Shown here piece after piece: positions 48,330 through 60,479 of a stretch of DNA of 64,000 nt. The notes below the pieces were generated by a model, which saw nothing but the letters and a program-made list of their open reading frames with translations, was not told the DNA's origin and ran no database searches. Location: positions 15,934,395-15,998,394 of the forward strand of contig OX439049.1 in the NCBI GenBank assembly GCA_949317995.1, in the 5' to 3' direction. This DNA is from Acholoe squamosa. Lineage: Eukaryota > Annelida > Polychaeta > Phyllodocida > Polynoidae. A program made the translations under genes and the position numbers. Numbering within the stretch: position 1 is the stretch's first letter; each line of letters starts with the position of its first letter.

Positions 48330-48790
48330 CCATCCAGCAACCTTGATAATTTATCCACCACCACATTAAGACGGCCTGGAATGTGGCGCGCCACTACATG
48401 GCAATTGTACAACACAGATAGCCAGAAGACTCTTCTCAAGATTGCCATAGCAACTTTATTTTCATTGCACCCGGAGTTTATTGCTGCCACCACTTGAGTG
48501 TTGTCTGAGTTTACAATTACCTTGCTATCCCTGAATTTAGGACCCAACCTCCAGAGAGACTCAATTAGAGGGTAGAATTCATGTACGTTTATGTTGTCTG
48601 GGATGGCCATGTCCAGCTCTGGTCGCATATGACCATGGAGGTCTACCACATTTTCCAATGAACTGTGCCATGCCCCAGATAACCAGTCTCCCATAAACTG
48701 CATATCCCTTACTTGAGGCATCCAAGGATAGAGTTAATTCCTGCACGGTCATGATATTTTCTTCATATATTATACATGCGTTGGTCTGCT
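48330..48790 (-). pseudogene. DIRS-like RNase H domain (broken)
   Basis: The upstream frame carries LTLSLDASSKGYAVYG (first catalytic Asp). After a frame change near 48700 the sequence continues DWLSGAWHSS, INVHEFYPLIESLW (Glu), VNSDNTQVVAAINSG (Asp) and HIPGRLNVVVDKLSR (last Asp). This is the usual RNase H arrangement of DIRS and related retroelements. The fragment overlaps the start of the recombinase frame, as is common in the group. No reverse transcriptase motif is found upstream (48950 onward), so the element is 5'-truncated. Confidence 0.75.
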
Positions 48791-48949
48791 TCAGCATGCG
48801 CTTTACGTTGGTCTGCTTCAGCATGCACTTTAAGAATAGATTGCGTTGACATAACTTAAACCATTCACACAAGGAAGAAATAGGCCATGAAATCATCTGG
48901 CCATGGCTACATCTTGGTCTCACTGTGTCCAATCCAGACATTCTCTTTA

Positions 48950-50000
48950 ACTTAGGCTAAGGCCCCCAAAAAAAAGAACTTTGGTTTCCAGTCACCTGAC
49001 CTACCTCACCCAACCAGGGCCGACCTCAGAATTTTTTCAGAATTTTTTCAGAAGTTTTCTCACATTAATTTCATATTTTTGATAATTTAAGATTTCCCTT
49101 GCACTCAACTGAGGAATCCAAGATTCTTACCCAGGTTTTTAATGTTTTGGCTAGTTTAATAGATAACAGGGATTATTTGTGATGGTTATCACTAATAACA
49201 ATTCCATATTTCGCCAAAATGCAACTGAGCAAAAAGAAAAAAAGGAAAAGGAAATCCGATCTATCTACCTCAACTTTTTGGACCATGTTACCGGAAACTT
49301 GTAATATTTTTTTTTTTTTGATTTTCTGTGTATAATAGCATATCAATTGTAATGCACATTTCCCCTTAGATATTTTTATTCGCTCATGTGTACAATTCAT
49401 GTTGCATTTTCTGAGAGGATGTTGCATATCACACATATAGTCATAGTGCAAAAGAAAATGTAGGTTTCTGATATAGCCAGTAGTAAAAAGAAAAGCTGTG
49501 AATAATATCTGAAATATGGAGTGAAATATGATACTTGGTCATGTAGAAATCAATTTGTTGTCTTGGTCGTTTATTTGCATTTGTTGATGTATCTGGCATC
49601 TAATTCGCTATCTAATACTTATATGGTACAGTATGAATTAGTTTTATGAATTAGTTTTGATGTGCTCGTGCCTAATTGACAATGGGCCCTATGCATAGCT
49701 TTGATGGTTGTGAAGCTGCTGGGAGGGGTGTCCACGTGTTTCGGGGGGGGGGGTCCAGAGAGTTTCCTGGGGAGAGGGGTGTCCAAGGGGTTTCCTGGCC
49801 GCTCTGGCCAATGGTTGGCGGGCCAGTCCAGGGAATGGGGGTCCCTTAGAAATGACGTGAATTAGGTTACCGTTAGGTCAGACCAGGAATTAAAAAAGAA
49901 ATGTCTGGTCAGATAAAAAAAAAAAATTCCCTATATTTGAATGAAAAAGAAAACTACCCATGCAGGCATTTCTGCTCACCCTGGACCCCAGGTCATTATG
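48950..50000. other. No gene; upstream of the DIRS remnant
   Basis: No reverse transcriptase or gag-like region is recognised on the minus strand, where it would be expected. The stretch around 49740-49850 is G-rich with repeated GGGGTGTCCA words. No other feature. Confidence 0.45.
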
Positions 50001-50360
50001 GGGTGGACTACTTTGAGGGTGGACGAGTTGGTAGTGGACGAGGTTCTTTGATAGTGGACGAGTTGGTAGTGGGTGACTTTGATGGTGGACGACTTGACTG
50101 GAATTCGATGTAATTCCTCAATATAGATTTCAAAAATTGCAACATATTCAGTATTTCAAACGTGTGATGCAAGGTACCCTAAAATGATTACTAAGGCTCT
50201 TACCATGATGAAAGGTCTTATATTAGGGCGACAATGATGATTATTTCAATAAACATGACATACATGGTTGTGTATAGGATATCGTGTCAGGTTACAAATA
50301 AATACACACCCACTGCTTGCCTGAGCTAATTTCATTAAAACCTGCTCATCACAGAACCAG

Positions 50361-51459
50361 GATCGTGTTTCAATAGTTTCCACGACAGGTTCAGCCTGCT
50401 ATGACTGGAGATGGGTCAAATCTTAGCAGGTGATCTTAGGATTTTGGCCTTGGTGACTAAATAGCTGGCTACATTACTGGGTGATCGTACTGCCTGCTGG
50501 CTAAATAGCCACCACAGCAGTGACTCAATAAGGGATCCTGGTATGACAACCCTCCATGTGAATAATTAGTGGGTAGCCTTAACTGCTGCCCTCTGCACTC
50601 CTTTGTTCAAATGTACCCAATCTGGGCTCTTTACACTAATACCTATAACCCTGTGGCCAGCGCCTTTGCCTCTGGGATGGCAGGTTTTTTTTTCAAAAGA
50701 ATAAAATATCATTGGAAAATTGTGGTATTTCACCTAAGAATTGAGCATTATGGCCACACATGGGCCAACTATGTAGTTACTAGTATGCAGTGGTGTAGAT
50801 AGAGCACTAGGCCTTACAAAGCTGTCATGCCTGTCATACCCAACCCTCACCCACCATGGCTTTCTAATAAAATTACAAAGGATATCACACCTAGCTGACA
50901 CCTCAGCCCTACTATTAAGAAAGAATAACAGAGTGTACATTGTTTTAGATACAATTAGGTCATTAGATATAGATCTATCATATGTGATTTGAAAGGGAAT
51001 TATCTAGAACAATTATACATCATTTGGGCTGGGGGGTCTCAGTTGTCTTCCTAAAACCACCTAAAACTGGCCCTACCAGGCCCCTGTTCAAGGCCCGGCC
51101 CCTATTGATTTGACAGCCCTCCTTCCCCAGCCCCTATTCAAGGGAGGCTGCTATTCAAGGCCCAGCTCCTATATGAGACAGTATGGTAGTTACTGCAGCC
51201 CTATGCTCATTTGAACACAGGAGTGCATACTAGACCATGGAGGAGGTATGACTGGTCACTATGTAGCCAATAGTGGCTCCTATGACTGGGTGCTATGACT
51301 TCATAGTGGTGTGTATTGAGCCAGTAGTTGAATAAATAGCAGCTGCTATTTTGAGGCCTCTACTGGAGCTCACTATGTAGTCACTGGTATGGAGTCATTT
51401 CTTACACCTCCCACTATGATTTGAGGGTGTCTAGTCGTGGAAACTATTGAAACATGATC
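50361..51459 (+). mobile_element. MITE, GATCGTGTTTCAATAG family, copy 2
   Basis: Nearly identical to 34247-35352 with a few small indels. Flanked by CAG on both sides (50358-50360 and 51460-51462), a clean 3-bp duplication of CWG type. High similarity between copies suggests recent amplification. Confidence 0.9.
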
Positions 51460-51599
51460 CAGAGCTAGGGAGGTTGACAGCATAATTCAAAGAACAATTG
51501 TCAAAATGATTGTAATTAAAGTTATTTGCAATTTGATTCAGTTTGGCACCTGTGATTATGGTTAAAAGCAGTCTGGTTTTACCTATTGCTTGAATTAGA

Positions 51600-53244
51600 A
51601 CAGGTTAATGGGATGAATCAAGTTTGCATTAAATAATTAATTAGGATGGGCAGATGAGAGGATAGGGCCCTCAATGCAGGATTTTGTCCTGAGATTGGCC
51701 ACCAGGGGAGTTATAAAGGCTAAAAATGTGAAAAATAGGTAAGACATTTGGTTTTGGGAACTTAATTACACAGAATAGGTTATTTTCTTGCCATTTTCCT
51801 CTGTATTTAGAATGTAAATGAGACATTTAAGATAAAAACAAAAACAAGCGTAAATCAGGGTTCTAGAAAGGTGTTGCCTAGTAACGGAATAGCACTTCAA
51901 ACCGAACAAAAAAAAGAAGAAATGAATGTCAATTGATAGAATAATTTCTTGGCGATGAATATGCTGAAAACAGCATATATAGATACCATTTATATATCAA
52001 GAGCCATGGCTCATGGTATGGGAAAAGTTGGTCATCTATCAAAAGAATGAATGATAGACCTTATTGGCTGTGTCAATATGGTTATGACATCCCATATCCA
52101 TGAAGCCAGAAGTCAAGAAGAGGTATCTGAGCGTAAAACTCCATTTTAAAGCAGATGACGCCAATCTTAATGTTACACTTACCCTTTTTAGTTGAAGGAT
52201 GGCTACAGTAAAGATAAAACAATAGCTATATGTACAAATTACAATCGAAAATTGATTCAACACAGACGATATTTTGAGCTCATGCAGGGCTACAGCAGAG
52301 ATTATGCCGTTAACACAGTTGTACCCTAAGTATGTTTTCCTCGTTACTTTTGTCATTCCAGCTAGACCAAGGCCTTTTACTCACAGTTTCAGCCCCCGTG
52401 AGATTGGTTTTGTATGCACACATTTATTATGTTTCCCCTGGTGCTAGAATGGCAATCTAAGGAGTTGATGGATGGTAATGATATTGTTTTTTGAAAGACC
52501 ATTTAGTGGGTTCTTTACTGGGTTGATGGCACATACCTTGTAGTGCATAGCCAACTAGGCTGGTGGTGATTTTCAATGAATTTGACATCTGCACATATGA
52601 GATGATGGTAGTTGACGAATTCGCCATCCAAGATTCTTTTTTCACCTGCACTAATTGCATTAAATTCCCCCTATTACAGAGCCAGAGTTGAAAGGGCTGA
52701 CAGCGTGAATCAAATAACAATAGTAATTTGCTTTTATTGCATTCTGAATTAGCCATACTTATAGTCAGTTTGGCACTTAGGATTCTCGTTAAGAGCAGTC
52801 TAGTTGTGATTATATTCCACATAACGCTTAGAATAGAAGAGGTGAATAGGATGAATCAGATTTTTATGAAATCTGTGAATGAATAGGAGGGGGCTGTGGA
52901 TCTTTTTCAGTTTGGGTGAAAAAGGCTATAGCCAGTGAAGCTTAGAAATCTCATCCACAAATTTAGTTATGTATTATGGAAACTACTGTCTTTGAAAGCT
53001 TTTAATCCCTACTCTGTTCTATCAAGTAAGCTGTACATTGTAACCACAGATCCTTCACTTATTTGTGATTTTGGCGTACTTGTGTATTGGCGGCCATCAT
53101 GCACTATTGGGCATAAAATCAGACCCAATAATGGCTGATGGCTGGTCGGAAATATATAGAATGCTAGATATTATTAGGTCCAAATTTGAACCAATTGAAA
53201 CCGATAAATTTGAACAACTGATGAAAAGAAGTAAAAGACCTCTG
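51600..53244 (+). repeat. Repeat block 1 (related to 62250-63960)
   Basis: Four diverged segments match the end of the window: a 51640-51850, b 51950-52180, c 52190-52500, d 52840-53240. In the other block they occur in the order c, a, b, d. Shared words include GGGCAGATGAG, CTTATTGGCTGT, CCAAGGCCTTT and ACTGTCTTTGAAAGC. No conserved reading frame is evident. Confidence 0.75.
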
Positions 53245-54297
53245 GACCTTGTTTCAATAGATTCTACGACAGGGTCAAATCTTTCCAGGTGATCTTAGGA
53301 TTTTGGCCAGCGTGACTAAATAGCTGGCTACATTACTGGGTAATCGTACTGCCTGCTGGCTAAATAGTCACCACAGCAGTGACTCAACCTGGTATGACAA
53401 CCCCCTGTGTGAATAAGTAGTGGGTAGTCTGAGCTGCTGCCCTCTGCACTCCTTTGCTCAAATGTACCCAATCTGGGCTCTTTACACTACTACCTGTAAC
53501 ACTGTGATCTTTGGCCCTGGGATTACAGGTACAGAGGCCAGGGGGGGACTGGATTTGGTAAAAAGAGGATAAGGTATTCCTACACTGCCCAGTCCCACTC
53601 CTTCACACTCTGCCCACCCTACGCCTGACTCTGGGACTACATTCTCGGTACCCGTACACCCTGCGTCTCACTCCTGGGTTGGGGGGGGGGCAATCTTTTT
53701 CAACCCCAGGGGTGTGGGAATTATCTACCTGTTTTCAGACAAAGGCCCTCGTGTTACTATAGGTCAAAATGGCAAACTCACAACCCACAACCATTGTATT
53801 GTTTTCCCCCCTTTTTGCCCCTTTTTTACCTTTTTTGGCTATGTTTTTCCCCACAATATACAATGGGAAACCATGATTCCAAACATGGTGCCACCAATCC
53901 AACATGTCAATGTTCAATTCATACTGTACTAACATTGCAAGTTGATCCAGCAGCTAGGGGTATGATATAAGATATTTATCTATAAGTGGGGGTAACCAGG
54001 TGGGATCACCTATATATCAGTAGATAGTTACTGCAGCCCTATTCTCATTTGAACATAGGAGTGCAAACTAAACCATGAGGGAGGTATGACTGGTCACTAT
54101 GTAGCCAATAGTGGCTCCTATGACCGGGTGCTATGACTTCATAGTGGTGGGTATTGCGTTAGTAGTTGAATAAATAGCAGCTGCTATTTTGAGGTCTGTA
54201 TTGTAGCTCACTATGTAATCAGTGGTATGGAGTCATTTCTTATGCCTCACACTATGATTTGAGGCTGTCCTGTCAGAGAAACTATTGAAACACGATC
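53245..54297 (+). mobile_element. MITE, GATCGTGTTTCAATAG family, copy 3 (diverged)
   Basis: Flanked by CTG on both sides (53242-53244 and 54298-54300). The ends and outer several hundred bases match copies 1 and 2, while the centre (about 53530-54010) is different. The related block at 63945-63990 provides an approximate empty site (AAGACCT then AAACTTTCCCTG), confirming insertion. Confidence 0.85.
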
Positions 54298-54300
54298 CTG

Positions 54301-55720
54301 AAATTTCCCAGAAAATGTAATCAGATTTTTTCTTCCACTCATTTAGGAACTATCAGGTAGCATTCTCCACGATACATGTAAAAGAAATTGCAGGGTAGAC
54401 AAAATGATGGAATCAGAAACACAAATCTGGCAGATATAACATTGGCTATATAGTGGAGAACTTCAGCTTTACACTGCAAGCCCAGTAGCTATTTAGGAAT
54501 TTCATATTTGGGAGCTATGAAGTATTTCTGCTGCAGCTGATGATAAATACATGTATGTATACGTATCTCATGCAAATAAATTCCACTATACACCTGACAG
54601 TCCAATGGAAACTTCTTAAAAGGATTTGCTGAGAAGTATGATTATGGCATGACTCCGTTCTATACACACTATCTTTGTGTGATATCTTTTTTTTTAATTA
54701 ATAATGTGACTTGCATTGATGTATCATACAAACACTATACTGCAATGGCTGGGAGGGAATTGAAAAATGGGTTCAGCACTGTCATGTATAAAGTTTTATT
54801 AACTGTATCAGTCATACCATTTTGAGAAATTCCCTATAGTACAGCCTGACGCCTCCCAATAGCTAAAGAAATGTGATCAAGTGACTCTTCCTGCTTTGGC
54901 CTCTTTTAAAACCCTCCCTTTGTTGAAGATTTTCCTGACAAATAGAAGTCATAATACTAAGACTCACTATAACTTGTGCATTTATTGATATTTCATTTCC
55001 AATGCACCCATTCTCTCTTAATTCCAGGCACCTCCAACAGTTAGTGAATAATAGATGTATTCTACAGAAGGGCATTCATTCTAATTTAAGAGTTTACAAA
55101 GTATTTCATAAATGTTTCTCCCATCACAATGTAACAGCAATCTGATAAATTAGCAATCTACTCCAAGCATCTGGGAATATTAAGACTCCATTGTAATTTC
55201 CTAATTGTGGTCCCAACGTCTCTTACATCAAGTGATTTGTTTATTAATCAACAAACAGCATTCTCTGTTCATCTAAAACCATTATCAGGAGTATGACGAA
55301 ATCCACATATAACCTTCAAGCTCTGTTAATGAGGCAACTAAATTAGGTTGATCTGTGCAAGGCTGTACATTTTACTTGCAAATGTCTAAAGTGTTTATGC
55401 CACTGACGATTTGTGATATTGCAAAGGCAAAAAGAATAAGTCAGATTAGCAATATTTTGCTCGACCAACAGCAGTGGAACCCAGACCATGATTACTTGCT
55501 TAAATAATCTCTTACCTAGGCTGCATATTGTAGTTCTATTTGATTTATATTCATCCATGTCACTGTGTGGCATTTCCTTGCATCTTTGGACATCCAATCG
55601 TTAACTAAACAGAGAAAAGGACAAATAGACATATGGGGTGATTCAGCGAAGGATGTTCACCAGCCTGAGAACCAATGAAATCGCAAACTCAATATTATTT
55701 AACAACACTTAATTTTTTTG
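54301..55720. other. No gene recognised
   Basis: AT-rich, non-repetitive within the window; open frames lack any recognisable motif. Confidence 0.45.
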
Positions 55721-55723
55721 AAA

Positions 55724-57230
55724 GCCCTATATCTTGGCTCATTAGACAGGTTGATTCAAGTCACCAACTCCTAATGTGTCAGTTTTAATAGCCTGTGGTG
55801 TAAGACCATAATTCTTTACCCTCACATACGTAACTTTTTGAAATCCCTGCACCAAGAACTATTTTTACACCTCATTGCTAAGATGGAGATCAGTGAAAGT
55901 TTTGAATATGTAACCTGGCATTCTTAACTTTTCCCTCATACATTTAAAAATAACTAGATCTTTATGAAAAACACTCTCTATTATTTAGAGTGTCCCTACT
56001 TTCAAAAGATGTCACTCTTTTCCAACAATATATATACTTTCCAGTCCAGATCTGCAAAGGCACTTCTGAATACCAAAGAAAAAAATGTTACGTATGTGAG
56101 GATTTGGATAGAGCAATACTTTTAAACATCACTATTTCTTGAACAGGACTTGTTTTAAAAATTAGTAGTTCAGAGGCATATCTTAACACATTAGACTATA
56201 TTATGGGTCATTTCCATCTCACCCTGAGCGCATGCCATCCTCATTGGGCAGCCTGTCCTCCTCAGAAACTTGCAGACTGCAAAAGATTGAATACAATTGA
56301 TTAACAACTAAGGTGAGTAATATCAAGCAATTGTGCTCTAATATTTAGAGTTTATCAATGGGGGAAGTAGGACCAAAGAATTGTGTATAGATAGAACCCA
56401 AAAAATATCATTACTGTTCGGCAGTGCAGCCTTACCCTATAATATAGCAACCATAAAAAAAAAATTGAAAAAAAAATTTCAGGATTGCTACATTCACTAC
56501 TATTTTAGTTTGGGGAACCATATGCACATCAAATGGTGAATTATATATTGTCTGGGTGGGTCTGAAGTACCCATTGTAACCAACATGAACACAACCTGGG
56601 ACTTTCAATCAGAGGGAAATATAACCCAAAATATATCATTTCCATGCAATCTAAGACTTTAGCAGACCCTCACATATATAACACACAATATTTCATGAGA
56701 ATTTGAAATTGAAATTCCTTACCCTTTTGAGAAATTTCAGTGTAAATGGAGCTGCAAAATCACAGTAGACTGTGCGCTTAGCTAATTTGAGATCCTCTGA
56801 GTGACTTCCAGTGGTCGGTCATTTCTGCCAGGGCAACTGGAAACATTTCCTTTCTCTTCCAGATATTTTTGTATGTAACACCGATACCAAAAGACCCACT
56901 CTGTGTCCTTACTATGCGGACCTGAGCCATGATTTTTGTTTTAATCATTCAATCCATATACAAACTACACTAGAATAGACTAGAAAAAAAATAATTATTT
57001 ATTTAGATAGCCTACAGACATATAAAAGTGTACCTCACATATGTAACATTTTCGGAAGTTGAATTTTGGTTTATGCGACCTAGCTTGTATCTCTAGCAAA
57101 CCAGCACATTTACCATCGAAACCCCCCTAGGGACCCTGCTCAACACAGGTAATAAGAACAGTGAGGATACTTATTAGCATGGATGTTTTAGGCATAAAAA
57201 AAGTGTTACATATGTGAGGATGCTCACAGT
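55724..57230. repeat. Region with inverted CCTCACATAYGTAAC motifs
   Basis: The 15-mer CCTCACATAYGTAAC occurs near 55816 and 57034, and its inverse GTTACRTATGTGAGG near 56088 and 57207, with a weaker copy near 56668. The 55724-55785 end resembles 3771-3830. It may be one or two nested inverted-repeat elements; no coding potential is seen. Confidence 0.55.
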
Positions 57231-57449
57231 TTGATATTATAACACATGTGTGAAAGACAGTTGAGGTAGGGACATGGCCAAAGTATTTTTAATAGATAGC
57301 TATGACCTCTCACCAAAGGCAAAATAGGTTTATCATGCTCTAATACTGCCTAGCTTAACAATATATAGGTGGGAATGATGGAAAATTGGACAAAAAAGGG
57401 CATTTTTAGTGTATTGTCGAGCCTCCGCAACTTGTAAAATTATATGCCG

Positions 57450-57452
<3 letters not shown>

Positions 57453-57519
<67 letters not shown>
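57453..57519. repeat. (TA)n microsatellite
   Basis: An uninterrupted run of about 66 bases of TA; the Tyr-Ile frame across it is an artefact. Confidence 0.97.
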
Positions 57520-57522
<3 letters not shown>

Positions 57523-58716
57523 AATTTGCTCTACTTAAAGCTCAAGATGTTTTCTATCAGATGTGACTAACATAATGAAGAATAGTGGTCTACATTTTTA
57601 CTGTAGCTCTCCAAAGCTAAATCCCCTCAAATGAGGCCCAAACATTGCTCAGTGGATCTGCCCATGTATGAGATATGCTTTGCAAATTTCATCTTCAATG
57701 AAAACCTTTTATACCCCTACCTTTATGACACTGTCTTCCAGGTTATCTCTGGTGCATATTTCTATATGACGCTAAATAACATTGTTGCGAAATGACCTCT
57801 AGGATGATATGTAGAATGTCACTCTGTTGGTATGGGCTTGGCAATGTGCAGTTCACCTAGAGTGAGAGAACACTGAACATGGCCCCCCATGGTTAGCCTA
57901 GATGGGTTAAAGCTGGTATATGTCTGGGCTGAGGTAGGACCCAGTTGGGCACAACCCCAAAAATATCCCTCTCCCTTTACATTAAAAATCCTCATTCATC
58001 ATTTATTTCAGTGAATTCATGTTTGTTATCAACTGTGTGAGAGCAATTATGGGATTCACATAGGTAGTGTCTAGGCTGCCAGGTGGGTCCCATGAAGGCT
58101 CAGCCCAGAAAGTTGAAAATATTTCAGCAATAAGCATTCATGGTGATATGATATTTAATAAATGAAAGATTACGATACTTTGTCATATTACCAATGTAAC
58201 GGTGGGAAAGGGACATTTTAACCCCTCTGAACAGATTGTCATCCGCCTCTAGCATGGCGACACTCATCCAATCCCTCTGAACAGATTGTCACCTGCCTCC
58301 AGCATGCCAGCTGGCTGCCATCACTGCATGTGACATCATGACCTACTTAGTACTCAAAACGAGGCTCGGGGAGATCATGTGCCTCTAGAAGAAGCCTGAT
58401 CCAGATCACCTGCCTCTAGCACTACCCACTGATCTTATTCCCATAGCATTACGGCCCCAATGGGATCAGTGCTGCTAGCTAGAGGCATTTGATTTCTGTC
58501 CACAGGGCTGGATTATAGCATTGTTAGAATAAGTAAACATTTATAATCTAAGTTTCTATGAGCAGCCTATTGGTGGCTCTTGATCACTAATTTGAAGTCA
58601 GATCATAAAGAAATTCACAACATGCTGCTACTAGTGACCTACATTAGTGCCAACAGTGCTATAACTACTCTACCAAATCATATATTTGTGCATGATTAGA
58701 AATAAGCCAAGGGGGC
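57520..58716. other. No gene; short tandem repeat at 58210-58310
   Basis: CCCTCTGAACAGATTGTCA occurs twice about 55 bases apart, each followed by a GCCTC(T/C)AGCATG word that recurs loosely to about 58430. Otherwise nothing is recognised. Confidence 0.5.
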
Positions 58717-58969
58717 GTTGGGGTGTTGGCTCTGCTGCAAAAGTATGGTGTGTTTTTCTGATAACTAGGACCAATTCTGCCTGGACAACCTTTCTGAAAA
58801 TCCACAAGGGCAGTGTGAGAGCCATTTTGATTCTACAGTTAAACAACTATCAAGATAATCAATAAATGCGGATATCTCTGCTTCCAATTAAATTAGAAAC
58901 ATGATTTTTACAACATTGAAATCCCTTGACGTTCACGCCAACCTTTTACAGCAGAGCCAACACCCCAAC
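58717..58969. mobile_element. MITE with 27-bp terminal inverted repeats (253 bp)
   Basis: GTTGGGGTGTTGGCTCTGCT starts the element, and its near-perfect inverse (CTTTTACAGCAGAGCC...) ends it. One mismatch is seen in 27 bases. No coding content; a target duplication is not clear from the flanks. Confidence 0.85.
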
Positions 58970-59509
58970 CCAACATATAAATATCAATTGTGAAGTCTAA
59001 ATGTGAGATGAAGTTGACCTCCTGTGCTGGGAGTGCTTTATCCATCTAGATAATGCAGGGTCAATCAGCCAATTAGATCGCAGCATTCAGGATAATGCAC
59101 TCTGGCTTCGCCCTAGGGGTCATAACAGTACTGCATAAGTGTCCCACCAATCATTCCGATGCCTATCTTGTTCCAGGTAAGACCAAAGTATGATGAAGTA
59201 TATTGAAGATCACAGACTCCATAAATTGTCCCATCCTGTCTCCCTCTTGTATTTTACTTAATAGCAGAAGATGATAAGCAGCATGCAGCCCCCGCGGAAT
59301 GTGAGGTTGCAAATCTTGGCAGGAATTCATAGAAAGCTTAAGGATTTATCTGGTTCAAAAGCAGTGAATACTGAAACCATATGAACTGAGTATCAAACAC
59401 TTACAGTTGGACACTTAACATAGACAACAGAATAAATATATATCAAGGGGAGAATTATCCTTATGGTAGTTTAACCACAGACATGTTGAGAAATGAGGCC
59501 TGACATGAG

Positions 59510-59822
59510 GCTCTACCAACTGAGCTCCTGGAACTGTGATTAACCAACGCACACCACTACTACCTATGCGGCTCATGGTGGGTCACTACACTAATCCCAC
59601 CAGTTTCTACTAGGTCCTAAACCTCAGTCCCCTAGTAGAAACTCACAACCTAAGCCCACATAGCTAATCATGTTTCATTAAATGCCACTGGGATACCAGA
59701 GTAGTGGTTTGCATGGAAAAGTCCATATGTGGGGCTCAAACCAGGACCATGAGACCTCAAGACCGATGCCCTACCAACTGTTAGCTCCTGGGATGGTGCT
59801 TAACCAGTGCACAACACAACTA
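59510..59822 (-). mobile_element. tRNA-derived SINE-like segments
   Basis: On minus, 59796-59731 reads like a tRNA: CCCAGGAGCTAACAGTTGG (A box with two extra bases) and then GGTTTGAGCCCC (B box), about 45 bases apart. A second partial copy near 59535-59512 has a near-canonical A box (GAGCTCAGTTGG). Shared flanks (CTACCTATG.(A/C)GCTCATG.TGGG.TCACTAC) also occur at 59562-59590 and 60434-60467, so at least two copies are present. The second copy is interrupted by the pogo-like MITE. Confidence 0.6.
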
Positions 59823-60433
59823 CAGTAAAACTTGGTTACAGCGAACTCCTAGCTACAGGCTTTAAAAATTCGTTGTAACCAAATTTCATTATAACCAAGT
59901 TCAGCATCATGGAGGGGAGGAGGCTTTGATTTCTAAACTATGTATACGTTTATAAAGCTAATGGACATTTTTGGAATAAAGGTATTGACGTTATAATCCT
60001 CCATACAAAAGGTTGTAGGGGTAGCAGACATCAAAAAGGAAAAGTTACAGCCTTACACATAGGGCTTCTCACGCCGCATAGTGGGGCCAGGGACGGCAAT
60101 GAGGGAGTCATAAGAGGATGTAAGAGCCTGTACACGGCTTCTCACACTGCATGCAGGTGACATAGGCGGCACTGGTGGGTGGGGAGGGGTACATCAGAGG
60201 AAAGTTTGAGTCTGTACACAGGGCTTCTCATGCAATATACTGGTGCTATGTGCCTGAAAGGGGACTTTGCTGGTCAAAATAACTTCATTGTAAACAAGTT
60301 CATGTCAAGAGCACTTCATTCTAACAAAGTTCTTTCACAATACAAATGTATAGGAGAGGTTGGTAATATGGCATTTTTGTTTGTTATAACCAAATTTCGT
60401 TATATGGGAGTTTGTTCTAACCAAGTTTCACTT
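59823..60433 (+). mobile_element. pogo/Tc1-like MITE (611 bp) inserted in a SINE
   Basis: Ends CAGTAAAACTTGGTTACAGC at the left and the inverse of AAGTGAAACTTGGTTAGAAC at the right, flanked by TA on both sides. The termini and TA duplication fit the pogo branch of Tc1/mariner. The uninterrupted sequence at 59560-59566 (CTACCTATG) shows the empty site. Inside are subterminal repeats of the end sequence (GTTATAACCAAATTTCG) and three loose tandem copies of a GCTTCTCACNC unit (about 60060-60230). No transposase. Confidence 0.85.
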
Positions 60434-60479
60434 TACCTATGGAGCTCATGATGGGGTCACTACAGTACCATACTCACAC

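Larger units (their letters stand above)
45722..50097. repeat. Inverted CGTCCAC minisatellites bracketing 4.3 kb
   Basis: At 45722-45790 several CGTCCACTATCAAAGT-like units occur. At 50003-50097 the same unit occurs inverted (GTGGACGAGTTGGTA, GATAGTGGACGA). A 16-base block (45775-45790) is the exact reverse complement of 50082-50097. They may be terminal inverted repeats of an element that encloses the DIRS-like remnant. No target duplication was found. Confidence 0.55.
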
